A stretch of DNA of 58,041 nt from Candidatus Neomicrothrix sp. UBA7388 (GTDB lineage Bacteria; Actinomycetota; Acidimicrobiia; Acidimicrobiales; Poriferisodalaceae): the NCBI GenBank assembly GCA_002470695.1, contig DKNM01000123.1:1-58041 (forward strand), given 5' to 3'. Both the position numbers and the translations under genes were made by a program. Positions 17,304 to 26,365 of the stretch are shown here, piece by piece; the stretch's first letter is position 1; every line of letters starts with the position of its first letter. The notes below the pieces were generated by a model. The model saw nothing but the letters and a program-made list of their open reading frames with translations, did no database searches and was not told where the DNA came from.

Positions 17304-19658
17304 ATGAAGGTAAATAAGACGTCGATATTCAGAAGAATGGGTGAAGCTGGCCTGCGCGGTCGGGCAAATGACGTCACGGGCTTAGTTCTCATTGTCGTAG
17401 CGTTGATATCTCTCTTAGCTTTATTCGGAGATAGAGCAGGGATAGCTGGGCGACTTCTAGAAAGCGTGATGAGCGTCTCGTTTGGCGTCTTTCGGTACTT
17501 AGTGCCTATCGGCTTGCTCTTATGCGCTTACGTGATACTTCGCGACAAACGCAGCGAAAGAACCTGGCGAGTCGCTTTTGGAGCAGTATTGACTGCGTTA
17601 GCGTTCTCGGGCATGGCTCACTTGATGGGTGATGCCGAAGGAATTCGCACCACACTGGACGATTTGCGCTCATCGGGAGGTGTCGTCGGGGCAGTAGTGG
17701 CAGAGCCAATTCGCAGTGTTGTTGATGGCTCTGGGGCTTGGGTGATTTTATTCCTCGGGGCGATGTTCGGCTTAATGATCGTTACCGACACAGGGTTTCG
17801 TCAGGTCCTCAATGCCGTCGGGTGGGCAGCGCTCCTTATTGGCAAACAAATTCGACGTGGCTTCTTAAGTCTTCAAAGTCTTGGATCCGATAGACAGGTT
17901 CCCGAAATGCGGCGAGAGGGTCGTCCAAGTCTGCCGACAATTTCAGCGCCGGGTGCTGCGCTGCCCCCTCCTGAGTTGAATGAAGATACCTTGAACGAAC
18001 CGAGCGATATTTCGCCCGCAGCATCGAATGTTGATGAGGAGTGCTCGCCTAGTTTCTCGGAAAATGAACCAGGTATTAGTCGAGCTCCAAATGATTCGTC
18101 AATCGAATCGAAAGATCCACCTCCAAAGCCGACGAAGCCAAATCGTCCACCAGAGCAAATGGAAATTGATCTCTCAAGTCGACCTGCCGGGTCCTGGCAG
18201 TTACCAGCAGATGAAAATCTGGAAAGGTCTGGCGCTCAAGACGTTGACGAACGGTTGTTGCAGAACGGTGCAAGAAATTTAGAGGCGGCGCTCGCCAGTC
18301 ACGGTGTAGAGACGCGTGTAACTGGTATGGAAGTAGGCCCCACTGTTACTAGGTATGAGTTGTCGCTTGGCAAGGGGGTCAAGGTCTCTCGAGTGACGAG
18401 CCTTCACAAAGACATCGCTTATGCAATGGCGTCCGCAGACGTGAGAATCCTTGCGCCAATTCCAGGAAGGTCAGCCATTGGGGTTGAGGTCCCTAATGCG
18501 GATCGTCACCTCGTGGCGTTGGGTGACATCCTCTCAACGAAAACAGCGGCGGAGGCAACTCATCCTTTAGAGGTCGCTCTAGGGCAAGATATTTCTGGTA
18601 ATGCGGTTATGGCTAACTTGGCATCAATGCCCCATGTTCTTATTGCGGGCGCTACTGGGGCTGGAAAGTCTTCTTGCATTAATTCGGTAATTACTTCGTT
18701 GCTGATGCGCTCGACTCCAGACGAAGTGAAGATGATTCTTATCGACCCCAAACGTGTTGAGCTGGGCCAGTATGACCGTCTGCCGCACCTCTTGACTCAA
18801 GTGGTAACAAATCCAAAGAAAGCAGCAAACGCTTTGGCGTGGGCCGTAAAGGAGATGGAACGGCGGTACGACGTCTTGTCTGAGATTGGTTTCCGCGACA
18901 TATCCGGATACAACTCCGCTTACGACGAAGGTCGTCTCGCCTCAGACCTTAATGAAGAGCGCGAGTTCGAAAGGATGCCTTTTGTCGTCGTAGTGGTAGA
19001 CGAGCTCAACGACCTGATGATGGTCGCAGCGCGCGACGTTGAAGAATCGATTACGCGCCTTGCGCAGATGGCTCGGGCTGTTGGAATCCATTTGGTAGTT
19101 GCTACTCAGAGACCCTCAGTAAATGTCATCACCGGTGTCATCAAAGCCAACATTCCTTCGCGTATGGCTTTTGCAGTATCTAGCCTTGCCGACAGTCGAG
19201 TCATTCTTGATCAGCCTGGAGCGGAACGTCTGATCGGTAAAGGGGACATGTTAATTCTTGGCGCGAACAGCAGTGTCGCCCAGAGGGTTCAAGGATGTTG
19301 GGTGAGCGAAGCCGAGATTCACCAAGTTGTCGCTCACTGGCGCAGACAAGCACCGGAAACTAACTACATCGAAGGTGTAGAGGGGTCGGCGGATTCTGGC
19401 CCAGCGATTATTCCCGGCGGCTCGTCGGGAGATGACGATGACGACGACCTTATGATGCAAGCCATGGCGATAGTCGTAGAAACTCAACTGGGTTCGACTT
19501 CGATGCTGCAAAGAAAGCTAAAAGTGGGATTTGCTCGAGCTGGGCGTTTAATGGATCTTTTAGAACAAAGGGGCGTAGTAGGGCCTTCAATTGGTTCGAA
19601 AGCACGAGATGTCCTGATGACTCAAGACGAGCTAGATGCTTTGCTTACGGACCGGTAG
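17304..19658 (+). CDS. ftsK: DNA translocase FtsK/SpoIIIE
   Basis: Septum-associated hexameric motor that pumps chromosome ends during division. The N-terminal 180 residues contain four hydrophobic segments. A Pro/Glu-rich linker (about 195-300) follows, then the motor domain with Walker A GATGAGKS (449-456) and Walker B-like VVVVVDELND. The C-terminal winged-helix gamma domain (about 715-780) recognises polar DNA sequences, and a run of six Asp residues separates it from the motor. At 784 residues the length fits actinobacterial FtsK. The 119-base upstream gap shows no distinctive structure. It is the last backbone gene before the accessory block. Confidence 0.97.
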   Translation: MKVNKTSIFRRMGEAGLRGRANDVTGLVLIVVALISLLALFGDRAGIAGRLLESVMSVSFGVFRYLVPIGLLLCAYVILRDKRSERTWRVAFGAVLTALAFSGMAHLMGDAEGIRTTLDDLRSSGGVVGAVVAEPIRSVVDGSGAWVILFLGAMFGLMIVTDTGFRQVLNAVGWAALLIGKQIRRGFLSLQSLGSDRQVPEMRREGRPSLPTISAPGAALPPPELNEDTLNEPSDISPAASNVDEECSPSFSENEPGISRAPNDSSIESKDPPPKPTKPNRPPEQMEIDLSSRPAGSWQLPADENLERSGAQDVDERLLQNGARNLEAALASHGVETRVTGMEVGPTVTRYELSLGKGVKVSRVTSLHKDIAYAMASADVRILAPIPGRSAIGVEVPNADRHLVALGDILSTKTAAEATHPLEVALGQDISGNAVMANLASMPHVLIAGATGAGKSSCINSVITSLLMRSTPDEVKMILIDPKRVELGQYDRLPHLLTQVVTNPKKAANALAWAVKEMERRYDVLSEIGFRDISGYNSAYDEGRLASDLNEEREFERMPFVVVVVDELNDLMMVAARDVEESITRLAQMARAVGIHLVVATQRPSVNVITGVIKANIPSRMAFAVSSLADSRVILDQPGAERLIGKGDMLILGANSSVAQRVQGCWVSEAEIHQVVAHWRRQAPETNYIEGVEGSADSGPAIIPGGSSGDDDDDDLMMQAMAIVVETQLGSTSMLQRKLKVGFARAGRLMDLLEQRGVVGPSIGSKARDVLMTQDELDALLTDR

Positions 19659-19694
19659 CAGCAGCCTGTCCAGTGCTAGCGCTAGTGTCTTTTC

Positions 19695-20597
19695 ATGAGT
19701 AATTACGAAGTAGTAGCGACTGGCCTGGAATTTCCAGAAGGGCCGGTCGTCATGTCTGATGGCTCGGTGATTCTAGTAGAAATTAAACGTGGGACTATCT
19801 CGCGCGTAGATCCGGCAGACGGTTCAATCGAAGTAGTAGCGAATCCTGGTGGCGGACCAAACGGTGCCGCATTGGGACCCGACGGTGCTCTCTATGTATG
19901 TAATAACGGTGGATTCGAGTGGGGTCAGGCGAGAGGGCTAACTGTCCCGGGCTTAGTTCCTAAGGACTACTCATCGGGCAGAATAGAACGGATTGATATA
20001 GAGACGGGAGAAGTCGTAACCCTGTACGCCGAGGTGAACGGGGAACCGCTTAAAGGACCCAATGACTTGATGTTCGATCGATCGGGAGGTTTCTGGTTTA
20101 CAGATCATGGAAAAACTCGAGCTCGCAGCAGAGATCGCGGCGGGTTGTATTACGCCAAGGCTGACGGTTCTGAAATTAAGGAAATGGCCTTTCCGCTCGA
20201 TGGACCTAACGGTGTGGGTCTGTCGCCAGACGAAGACAGGGTTTACGTCGCAGAAACACACCAAGGTACGATTCTCTATTGGGAGCTTTCCGGAGAGGGG
20301 GAGCTAGCAAGCTCCCCGCACGGCCGCTTTTTAGCGCGTCCTGCCGGCCGCAAGTTATTTGATTCCTTGGCGATGGACGCAGAAGGCAACGTCAGCGTCG
20401 CAACGATCCAAACAGGCGGAATAAGCACGTTTACTCCAACCGGTGACGAACTCGAATTTTTTGAGGTAGACGATCCGATCTGCACAAATATCTGTTTTGG
20501 CGGTCCGAAAATGCGGACGGCCTACATCACGCTGTCCGGCACTGGTCAACTTATAAGGACCGAATGGCCTAGACCCGGCTTGCCGTTGCCATTTTGA
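19695..20597 (+). CDS. SMP-30/gluconolactonase-family lactonase
   Basis: Six-bladed beta-propeller hydrolase of 300 residues that probably opens a lactone. Metal-ligand positions typical of the family are visible: Glu in LEFPEGPV (residue 15), Asn in KGPNDLMF, Asn in DGPNGVGLSPDE and Asp in DSLAMDAEGN. There is no signal peptide. It starts 36 bases after ftsK, in a gap that contains the palindrome CTAGCGCTAG (19676-19685), and is convergent with a metallo-hydrolase gene. A second family member lies at 36157. Confidence 0.85.
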   Translation: MSNYEVVATGLEFPEGPVVMSDGSVILVEIKRGTISRVDPADGSIEVVANPGGGPNGAALGPDGALYVCNNGGFEWGQARGLTVPGLVPKDYSSGRIERIDIETGEVVTLYAEVNGEPLKGPNDLMFDRSGGFWFTDHGKTRARSRDRGGLYYAKADGSEIKEMAFPLDGPNGVGLSPDEDRVYVAETHQGTILYWELSGEGELASSPHGRFLARPAGRKLFDSLAMDAEGNVSVATIQTGGISTFTPTGDELEFFEVDDPICTNICFGGPKMRTAYITLSGTGQLIRTEWPRPGLPLPF

Positions 20598-20607
20598 GCA
20601 AACCTGT

Positions 20608-21552
20608 TTATGCAACGCAGCGGGGCAGCTCTCCATTATTAAAAATAATCATGTCGGAAATTGCCTGCTCGAATCCGACCCATTCGTAATCTGCCTTGGC
20701 ATTCTCTCTGTACGCGACATGTAAATTTCCCGCTAATCGTTCAGAGTCTGTCAATGACGAAAATTCTCTTAGGTCGGTGATTGAGGCTTGTTCAACAGGA
20801 GCGCGGCCGAACTTAATTCCCTCGACAGCTACTTCTTGAACAAAATGCAAATAATTACTTTGATCGTGCAGCACTTTCTTAATACTCGAACCGCTAAATG
20901 CTGGGCCGTGTCCAGGAACTATCACCTCCGCTTCCTTAGCAGCGATCACTTGGAGGGCGTCAAGGGTCCCTTGAATCGAACCGAAAAGAGCAAAAGGTGT
21001 CCCACCGTGAAATATAAGGTCGCCGGTAAATAAAACACCTGACTCAGCTATCCACGCGAGAATGTCTCCTTCTGTGTGTGCCACAAATCCGAGGTCGAAT
21101 AAATCGACGGTCAGTTCGTCTAAATGAATTGTGGTCTCGCCTTCGAAGGTGAGGTCCGGTGCGCGAAACTTTAGATCACCCCATTCAACGCCAGGAAAAG
21201 CTGCCCGATAATCCGTAATGCCGTTTGCCACCATTACCTCGCGACACGAGACGTGGCTGATAATGGTGGCGTCCGGGAAAAGGTAATTTCCGTGAGTATG
21301 GTCGGCGTGATGATGCGTATTGACGAGCAGCTTTACTGGGTTTGCTGTAACAGAAGCTATTGCTTCGATGTAGGCGCGATTACGACGCTCGGTTGAAGTG
21401 GTATCGATACTCACCACACCTGTCTCGGCGACGATAAAGCCAGTGTTGTTGATAAACCAAGTCCCATCAGGCTGCACGTAGCTGAAGACGTCCGGTGCCA
21501 CTTGTTCCAGAAGGCCCGGGCCAATGGTTTCGTGGTGATGATTTGTCGTCAT
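20608..21552 (-). CDS. Metallo-beta-lactamase-fold hydrolase
   Basis: 314 residues with a complete zinc motif THHHADHTHG (His80, His82, Asp84, His85), a later GDLIFHGG segment (third metal-site Asp) and VPGHGPAFSG. This is the general MBL hydrolase pattern rather than a defined glyoxalase II or lactamase; the substrate may be a thioester, lactone or ester. It is convergent with the lactonase gene (10-base gap) and divergent from the P450 gene, with only 49 bases between starts, so the two probably share a promoter region. Confidence 0.85.
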   Translation of the reverse strand: MTTNHHHETIGPGLLEQVAPDVFSYVQPDGTWFINNTGFIVAETGVVSIDTTSTERRNRAYIEAIASVTANPVKLLVNTHHHADHTHGNYLFPDATIISHVSCREVMVANGITDYRAAFPGVEWGDLKFRAPDLTFEGETTIHLDELTVDLFDLGFVAHTEGDILAWIAESGVLFTGDLIFHGGTPFALFGSIQGTLDALQVIAAKEAEVIVPGHGPAFSGSSIKKVLHDQSNYLHFVQEVAVEGIKFGRAPVEQASITDLREFSSLTDSERLAGNLHVAYRENAKADYEWVGFEQAISDMIIFNNGELPRCVA

Positions 21553-21601
21553 ATTTGAAGCTTACGTGCAAGCGCACCCTCGATGGATCTACGCTTGAGG
21601 A

Positions 21602-22789
21602 ATGGGAAGCCTTTCTAACTTTGAACGCGATCTAGACGTTTTCGGTTCTGAATACGTTCAGGATGCTCCTGGGGTTTGGAAAAATCTCAGAGAAGAGTCT
21701 CCGGTAGTTCACACTTCGCTCAATGGAGGGGGGTGGTTACCGACGACATATCAAGACATTTCAGCGGTTGCATATGACACTGAAAGATTCTCGTCACGTG
21801 ATATTGGAGTAGCAGCAACTCCCGAAGGCGTTAGTTTGCTCGTCGCCCCACCTATCACCTCTGACCCCCCTTTTCATACTGATGCTCGCCGTATGTTGCT
21901 GCCCTACTTTTCTCCTCGAGCGGTAGAAGATATGAAAGAGGTCACACGGACTATTGCTCTTGACCTGCTCGACAAGATTGACCCGTCCGACACGGTCGAT
22001 GCGGCAGAAGAATATGCCCGATACATACCCGTTCGTGTAATCGGAGCAATGATTGGTCTGCCTGAGGAAGACTCTGAAATGTTCACCCGATGGGCGACCG
22101 ATATCCTCCAGAGTCACCCTGACGACGAATGGGAGCGGTTGACCACCGCCACTAAAGAAATACTCGAATACTTTTCGAAGACGATAGCTGACCGACGATC
22201 CAACCCTCGAGATGATTTAATCAGCAAACTCCAAGCTGAGACCATGCCGAACGGCGACCCGTTGACTGATAAGCATGTTCTGGGTACATGCTTTTTGCTT
22301 CTTGTTGCTGGTATCGACACTACTTGGAGTTCCATAGCATCAAACCTTTTGCATCTAGCGACCAACGCGGAGGATCGGCAACGACTTGTTGATAACCCCG
22401 ATCTGATTCCAACTGCAATAGAAGAGTTCCTAAGGGCCTACTCACCGGTCACTATGGCGCGGGTTGCTTCTGAAGACACTGAAATTTCTGGATGCCCGGT
22501 TATGGCTGGCGATAAAGTTTTCCTTCCCTTTGGTGCTAGCAATCGCGACCCGGAAATGTTCGATCGTCCTGATGAAGTTGTGATCGACAGGCAAGAGAAC
22601 AGGCATTTTGCGTTTGGCATAGGTATCCATCGGTGTTTGGGTTCGAATCTTGCGCGGATGGAACTAGTCGTAGCGATGGAGGAGTGGCTGAAACGGTTCC
22701 CTAATTTCTCCCTTGCCGATGAATCTGAAGTTCAGTGGGGCGGCACTCAAGTTCGTGGCCCGCGATCGGTGCCGGTTCGAATTGATTGA
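21602..22789 (+). CDS. Cytochrome P450
   Basis: Soluble bacterial P450 of 395 residues. The I-helix oxygen-activation motif AGIDTTW, the K-helix ExxR in EEFLR and the heme loop FAFGIGIHRCLG with Cys345 are all intact. It probably hydroxylates a hydrophobic substrate. No ferredoxin or ferredoxin reductase gene lies nearby. It is closely related to the P450 at 41091: long segments around LLHLATN.EDRQR, EEFLRAYSPV and FDRPDEV.IDR are shared. Substrate unknown. Confidence 0.95.
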   Translation: MGSLSNFERDLDVFGSEYVQDAPGVWKNLREESPVVHTSLNGGGWLPTTYQDISAVAYDTERFSSRDIGVAATPEGVSLLVAPPITSDPPFHTDARRMLLPYFSPRAVEDMKEVTRTIALDLLDKIDPSDTVDAAEEYARYIPVRVIGAMIGLPEEDSEMFTRWATDILQSHPDDEWERLTTATKEILEYFSKTIADRRSNPRDDLISKLQAETMPNGDPLTDKHVLGTCFLLLVAGIDTTWSSIASNLLHLATNAEDRQRLVDNPDLIPTAIEEFLRAYSPVTMARVASEDTEISGCPVMAGDKVFLPFGASNRDPEMFDRPDEVVIDRQENRHFAFGIGIHRCLGSNLARMELVVAMEEWLKRFPNFSLADESEVQWGGTQVRGPRSVPVRID

Positions 22790-22813
22790 CGGAAACTTCG
22801 AAGCGTTGTCATT

Positions 22814-22954
22814 ATGAGTGATCCATGCGATGAGGCAGAAGAGCGAGAAGAAATGCGGCGTTTAGCGGCGATTCTCGCTACTACTGGCCGTCATATCGAA
22901 ATAGACCCAGAGGGGTTACTTGCTGGCTCAGACGATGAGTTAGAAGAACAATAA
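22814..22954 (+). CDS. Small acidic hypothetical protein (46 aa)
   Basis: Short reading frame 24 bases after the P450 stop, starting ATG and ending TAA. The protein begins MSDPCDEAEEREEMRRL and ends DDELEEQ, giving an acidic, probably helical peptide with one Cys and no ferredoxin motif. The codon choice resembles that of the neighbours. The position suggests cotranscription with the P450. It could be a real small partner protein or a chance frame; conservation data would decide. Confidence 0.45.
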   Translation: MSDPCDEAEEREEMRRLAAILATTGRHIEIDPEGLLAGSDDELEEQ

Positions 22955-22961
22955 ATTCCCG

Positions 22962-22981
22962 AACATAAGTCGAATTATGTT
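22962..22981. terminator. Inverted repeat between convergent genes
   Basis: AACATAA (22962-22968) and TTATGTT (22975-22981) form a perfect 7-bp stem around GTCGAA. It sits between the 46-residue frame and the end of the MFS transporter gene, where a bidirectional terminator would be expected. The stem is AT-rich and lacks a clean U-tract, so termination strength is doubtful. Confidence 0.45.
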
Positions 22982-23003
22982 GCACTGAATATGCAAGTAA
23001 CTC

Positions 23004-24236
23004 TCATGCTCTGCCGTGAACTGTGCTGTCCTCTGCGGTTTTGGGTATCACTGTTAGAACCACCACTACAGCGCAAAACGTGTACAGGGCATAGCCGACG
23101 GCTAAAGGTGTCACCGTGGAGGTTATTTGACGATCAATTATCGCCCCCAAGAGCGCTCCAATAGCGATAGTAATAAAACCGACCGTTGATGCAGCCGTAC
23201 CAGCTAGCGCGCCCATTGGTTGAAGCGCCAAGGTTGTCATCGTTGGCATCATTAAAACCATGGCAGCTATTTGAGCCGACATGAGCACCATCCAAATACC
23301 TATGGGAGGTATGCCACTAGTGATAAGTGCAACAGTGAGCATTGCGGAGCTGACGATTGCCTGAAAACCCAAGGCACTGTGACCCAAACGTTGAGCTCCG
23401 AGCCGGTTTACTACTTTCGAACCAGCAAGTGCCACAGCTGCCATAACGCACATAGTCAAGCTGAAGTACGGAACAAACCATCCGGGACGTCCGAAAATTT
23501 CATTAATAATCAACTCAGAGCTACTTAGGAAGCTGTAAAAAGCACCGCCAGAGAAAAGCAGAGTTAAGGCGTAGCCAATTGTTACACGGTTACCAAACAC
23601 CATTCGCAGCCCGTCTCTCGTGCTGGCAAAGCTCAGCTCCCTCTTATTTGAGGCTTCTAAGGACTCTTCTATTCGCAGAGACCATAGACACATAACGACG
23701 GCGATAAGGAGGCCAAAAAGCATTGTCAATCGCCATGACCCTCCGGCATTAACTAAAATTTCGCCGAATATTGGAGCGACGACTGGTCCTGCGAAGAACA
23801 CTGTTTGAACGATCGCCATTACTCGGGCCATATCGTCGCCCTCGAACTTATCCCTGATCATCGCTTGGCTGATGGTTCGGGGCGCAGCGCAGCCGATGCC
23901 CCAAAGGACTCTTGAAGCGAGAAGGAAACCAAGATTAGGCGCAAGAGTAGACCCGAGCGCCCCTAATGCGAAGAGGACTATTCCGACTCTGAGTACGGGA
24001 AGCCGTCCATAGGTGTCTGCGATTGGTCCATAAATGGGCATTCCGATAGCCATGCCGACAAAAATGCAGGTAATAGTCAGGCCTGGAAGATTTGAAGTTG
24101 GCTCCATGCCGAATGACATGCGCAACTCTGAAAACGCGGGTAAGAGCATGTCAATCGAAAGAGCGATCGCGCTGGTAAGGAGGGCCGCAAAAGCAATAAA
24201 TTCTCTTTCTGCTCCAATGACGGACCGGGAAGACAT
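23004..24236 (-). CDS. MFS transporter, Bcr/CflA-type
   Basis: 410 residues with about 12 hydrophobic segments. The N-terminal pattern (ALSIDMLLPAFSEL) and the loop motif GPIADTYGRLPVLR match the Bcr/CflA drug-efflux family. It probably exports a small hydrophobic or toxic compound. Its ATG lies directly against the stop of the serine hydrolase gene, making it the last member of the minus-strand unit SDR-PhyH-serine hydrolase-MFS. Substrate unknown. Confidence 0.85.
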   Translation of the reverse strand: MSSRSVIGAEREFIAFAALLTSAIALSIDMLLPAFSELRMSFGMEPTSNLPGLTITCIFVGMAIGMPIYGPIADTYGRLPVLRVGIVLFALGALGSTLAPNLGFLLASRVLWGIGCAAPRTISQAMIRDKFEGDDMARVMAIVQTVFFAGPVVAPIFGEILVNAGGSWRLTMLFGLLIAVVMCLWSLRIEESLEASNKRELSFASTRDGLRMVFGNRVTIGYALTLLFSGGAFYSFLSSSELIINEIFGRPGWFVPYFSLTMCVMAAVALAGSKVVNRLGAQRLGHSALGFQAIVSSAMLTVALITSGIPPIGIWMVLMSAQIAAMVLMMPTMTTLALQPMGALAGTAASTVGFITIAIGALLGAIIDRQITSTVTPLAVGYALYTFCAVVVVLTVIPKTAEDSTVHGRA

Positions 24237-25388
24237 TTAGTTCGCAAGGTCCTTATAAACGGCCTTTTCGAACTCCTCAAGAAGGTTTGCTACCCGCTCA
24301 ATCATAAATGGAAGAGTTTGAGTCATCAGAAGTGCGGCGATACCGGATTCTTTATCGATCCAGAAATGCGTGTTACACAACCCAGCCCAACTTAATGAGC
24401 CGCCGTGCCTCCCACCCGCTACGGCCTCTTCGTTTATTTGGAAAGAAAGTCCCCAGGATTTGGGCACACCCCGCATAAATTCAAAGTCGGCGCTCACGTT
24501 GTGATTTAGAGATACCGTCGGGGAAACCTGCAGCGAACCCATTTGATTTGACACCATTCTGGTCAACGTTTGAGCCGATACAAACCGGACGCCGTTAGAG
24601 CAGCCGTCGTTCAAGATTACCTGGAGAAATTTTGCGTAATCCGTAACCGTTGAGAACAGGCCACCGCCGCCACTTTCAAACTCAGGTTTACTTTTGGGCT
24701 TGGTTGGGACGAGCGCGCTCCAAACTTCGTCTTTGAGAATGTGGGTATGAGCTTTTCGCTCCTCCATGTCGCTCGTGCACACATAGGAGGTGTCATTCAT
24801 CTCAAGTGGAATAAAAATCTCATCCCGCATCCATTGTCCAAGAGATTTCTTGGCAACAGTTTCGAGTAGCTGGCCAGCCCAATCAATCCCTATGCCATAT
24901 TCCCATTTGCTGCCTGGCTCGAAAGCCAAGGGCTGGTGAAGGGAAGCTAACTTTCCGCTACCAGTTGCAGGAGTCTGGCTATATTCCTTCCATCTCGAAG
25001 TACCTGTATTCCAGATGTCGTAAGTGAACCCTGATGTGTGAGTCAGGAGATTGCGAAGGGTTACAGGTTTGAGTGGTTCCGTGTAAATAGGCTGCGAGTT
25101 CTGAAATCCATCTAAGACCTTTACTTCACCGAGCCAAGGAATGATTTCCTTTGCCGGTTGATCAAGTTCGAGTAGTCCTCGTTCTACCGCCTGCATGCAA
25201 GCCATCGCTGTAATTGGCTTCGTCATTGATGCGATCTGAAATATCGTGTCCGCTGTCATTCGTTGCGAATTGACGGTTGAGCGTAAACCGGAACAGTGGA
25301 GGCTTAATGTGGAGTGAGGTGAGATCACTGCTGTAACTGCTCCTGGTACCACGCCTTCGCTTACAGCTTCGTCGATGCAAGAGGTCAT
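24237..25388 (-). CDS. Serine hydrolase of the beta-lactamase/esterase family
   Basis: Class C beta-lactamase-like fold. SxxK nucleophile SMTK (Ser54, Lys57), a Tyr in KWEYGIGID (Tyr164), and the C-terminal GRHGGSLSWAG in place of the KTG triad. Such proteins (EstB-like) are usually esterases or peptidases rather than lactamases. I chose ATG 25388 (383 residues), which leaves a 14-base gap to the upstream gene; a TTG at 25424 would overlap that gene by 22 bases. No signal peptide is seen, so a cytoplasmic esterase is likely. Confidence 0.85.
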   Translation of the reverse strand: MTSCIDEAVSEGVVPGAVTAVISPHSTLSLHCSGLRSTVNSQRMTADTIFQIASMTKPITAMACMQAVERGLLELDQPAKEIIPWLGEVKVLDGFQNSQPIYTEPLKPVTLRNLLTHTSGFTYDIWNTGTSRWKEYSQTPATGSGKLASLHQPLAFEPGSKWEYGIGIDWAGQLLETVAKKSLGQWMRDEIFIPLEMNDTSYVCTSDMEERKAHTHILKDEVWSALVPTKPKSKPEFESGGGGLFSTVTDYAKFLQVILNDGCSNGVRFVSAQTLTRMVSNQMGSLQVSPTVSLNHNVSADFEFMRGVPKSWGLSFQINEEAVAGGRHGGSLSWAGLCNTHFWIDKESGIAALLMTQTLPFMIERVANLLEEFEKAVYKDLAN

Positions 25389-25402
25389 GTTCGAAAAAGG
25401 AT

Positions 25403-26341
25403 TCAAGGTAAACCTTCTCTCCAAGGTCTTTCGTCGATGCCTCGGTAGCGATCTTTAAGCGCGTCGACCAATTCGGTTGTCCAATACGGATGCCCAGGCA
25501 TAGGCGCACCGAACAGCGCTAACTCCTCGGGTGTGCAGCTTGCTGCGAATTTAGACCACGGACCCTGATTAGCGTTTTGTTGAAAGCTATCGAACCCTAT
25601 CCACTCGTGATGAGCATGTTTGAAAGCAATGTTCATGAGAAAGCGCGAGCCGCCTTCCTGAGTCAAATTGACTCCTCGGTGCCAGACATCGGTTCGATAG
25701 GCAAGGTATGAACCGCGTCGCCCTGCAGCCGAATGGGTTTCCTTGCCGGGCGGCGAATCCCCGTAGTTCAAAATTTCGGTCGGACCAACGCCATCCTCGA
25801 CGTCCGAAAGATACAAAAACCCCAAAAGATTCCACCAACCCGGCTCGATTCTGTCGGGAACAATCGTGTGATTTCGATCCTGATGAAAAGGTTGTTCGTA
25901 ATTGGTCACTCCTGTGTATTTGCCCCAAATTCGCGCCTGATACAAGCGGAGGTCCTCAGCATCCATCGCTTTTTTCGCAAAATTGACAACATTCGGATGG
26001 ATTTGCAGCCGGTTTAAAAGGTGCGACTTGTAGGGAAAGAGCACGTGACCCAAAAACTGTTTCGAACTGAACTGCCTGTCACTATCGCCGGCAGAGGAGT
26101 CGGTTTCTGCGACCGGAGAGGATTCCGGTCGATATCTAGTATCTGTGCTCTCGGTCTCAAATCGGCGGAGCGCTGAACGACTCCCAGAGTGGAATTCTGA
26201 TGGAGACGGGAAATGCTCCCAGAGCTCTTCTACAGCAGCGTCAATCTCATCTGTGGGCACCAAGTCATGGACAACGGTCCACCCGCGGGTTTGCCATTGC
26301 TCGGCTGCCTCCTCGATGTCTGCGCTCACTAATGGGCACAT
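25403..26341 (-). CDS. Phytanoyl-CoA dioxygenase-family protein
   Basis: Fe(II)/2-oxoglutarate-dependent oxygenase fold, 312 residues. The iron triad is visible as HQD (His153, Asp155) and a distal His221 in DVWHRGVNL, and Arg233 is a candidate 2-oxoglutarate anchor. Such enzymes hydroxylate acyl chains or natural products. It is the second gene of a four-gene minus-strand unit, between an SDR and a serine hydrolase. A second PhyH-type gene lies at 44017 with low overall resemblance. Confidence 0.88.
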   Translation of the reverse strand: MCPLVSADIEEAAEQWQTRGWTVVHDLVPTDEIDAAVEELWEHFPSPSEFHSGSRSALRRFETESTDTRYRPESSPVAETDSSAGDSDRQFSSKQFLGHVLFPYKSHLLNRLQIHPNVVNFAKKAMDAEDLRLYQARIWGKYTGVTNYEQPFHQDRNHTIVPDRIEPGWWNLLGFLYLSDVEDGVGPTEILNYGDSPPGKETHSAAGRRGSYLAYRTDVWHRGVNLTQEGGSRFLMNIAFKHAHHEWIGFDSFQQNANQGPWSKFAASCTPEELALFGAPMPGHPYWTTELVDALKDRYRGIDERPWREGLP

Positions 26342-26365
26342 TAGTTGGCTAAACCAACGAGAACC

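Noticed and set aside
19676..19685. Palindrome CTAGCGCTAG between ftsK and the lactonase gene as terminator
   Set aside because: A loopless 10-base palindrome cannot form a good hairpin and no long U-tract directly follows.
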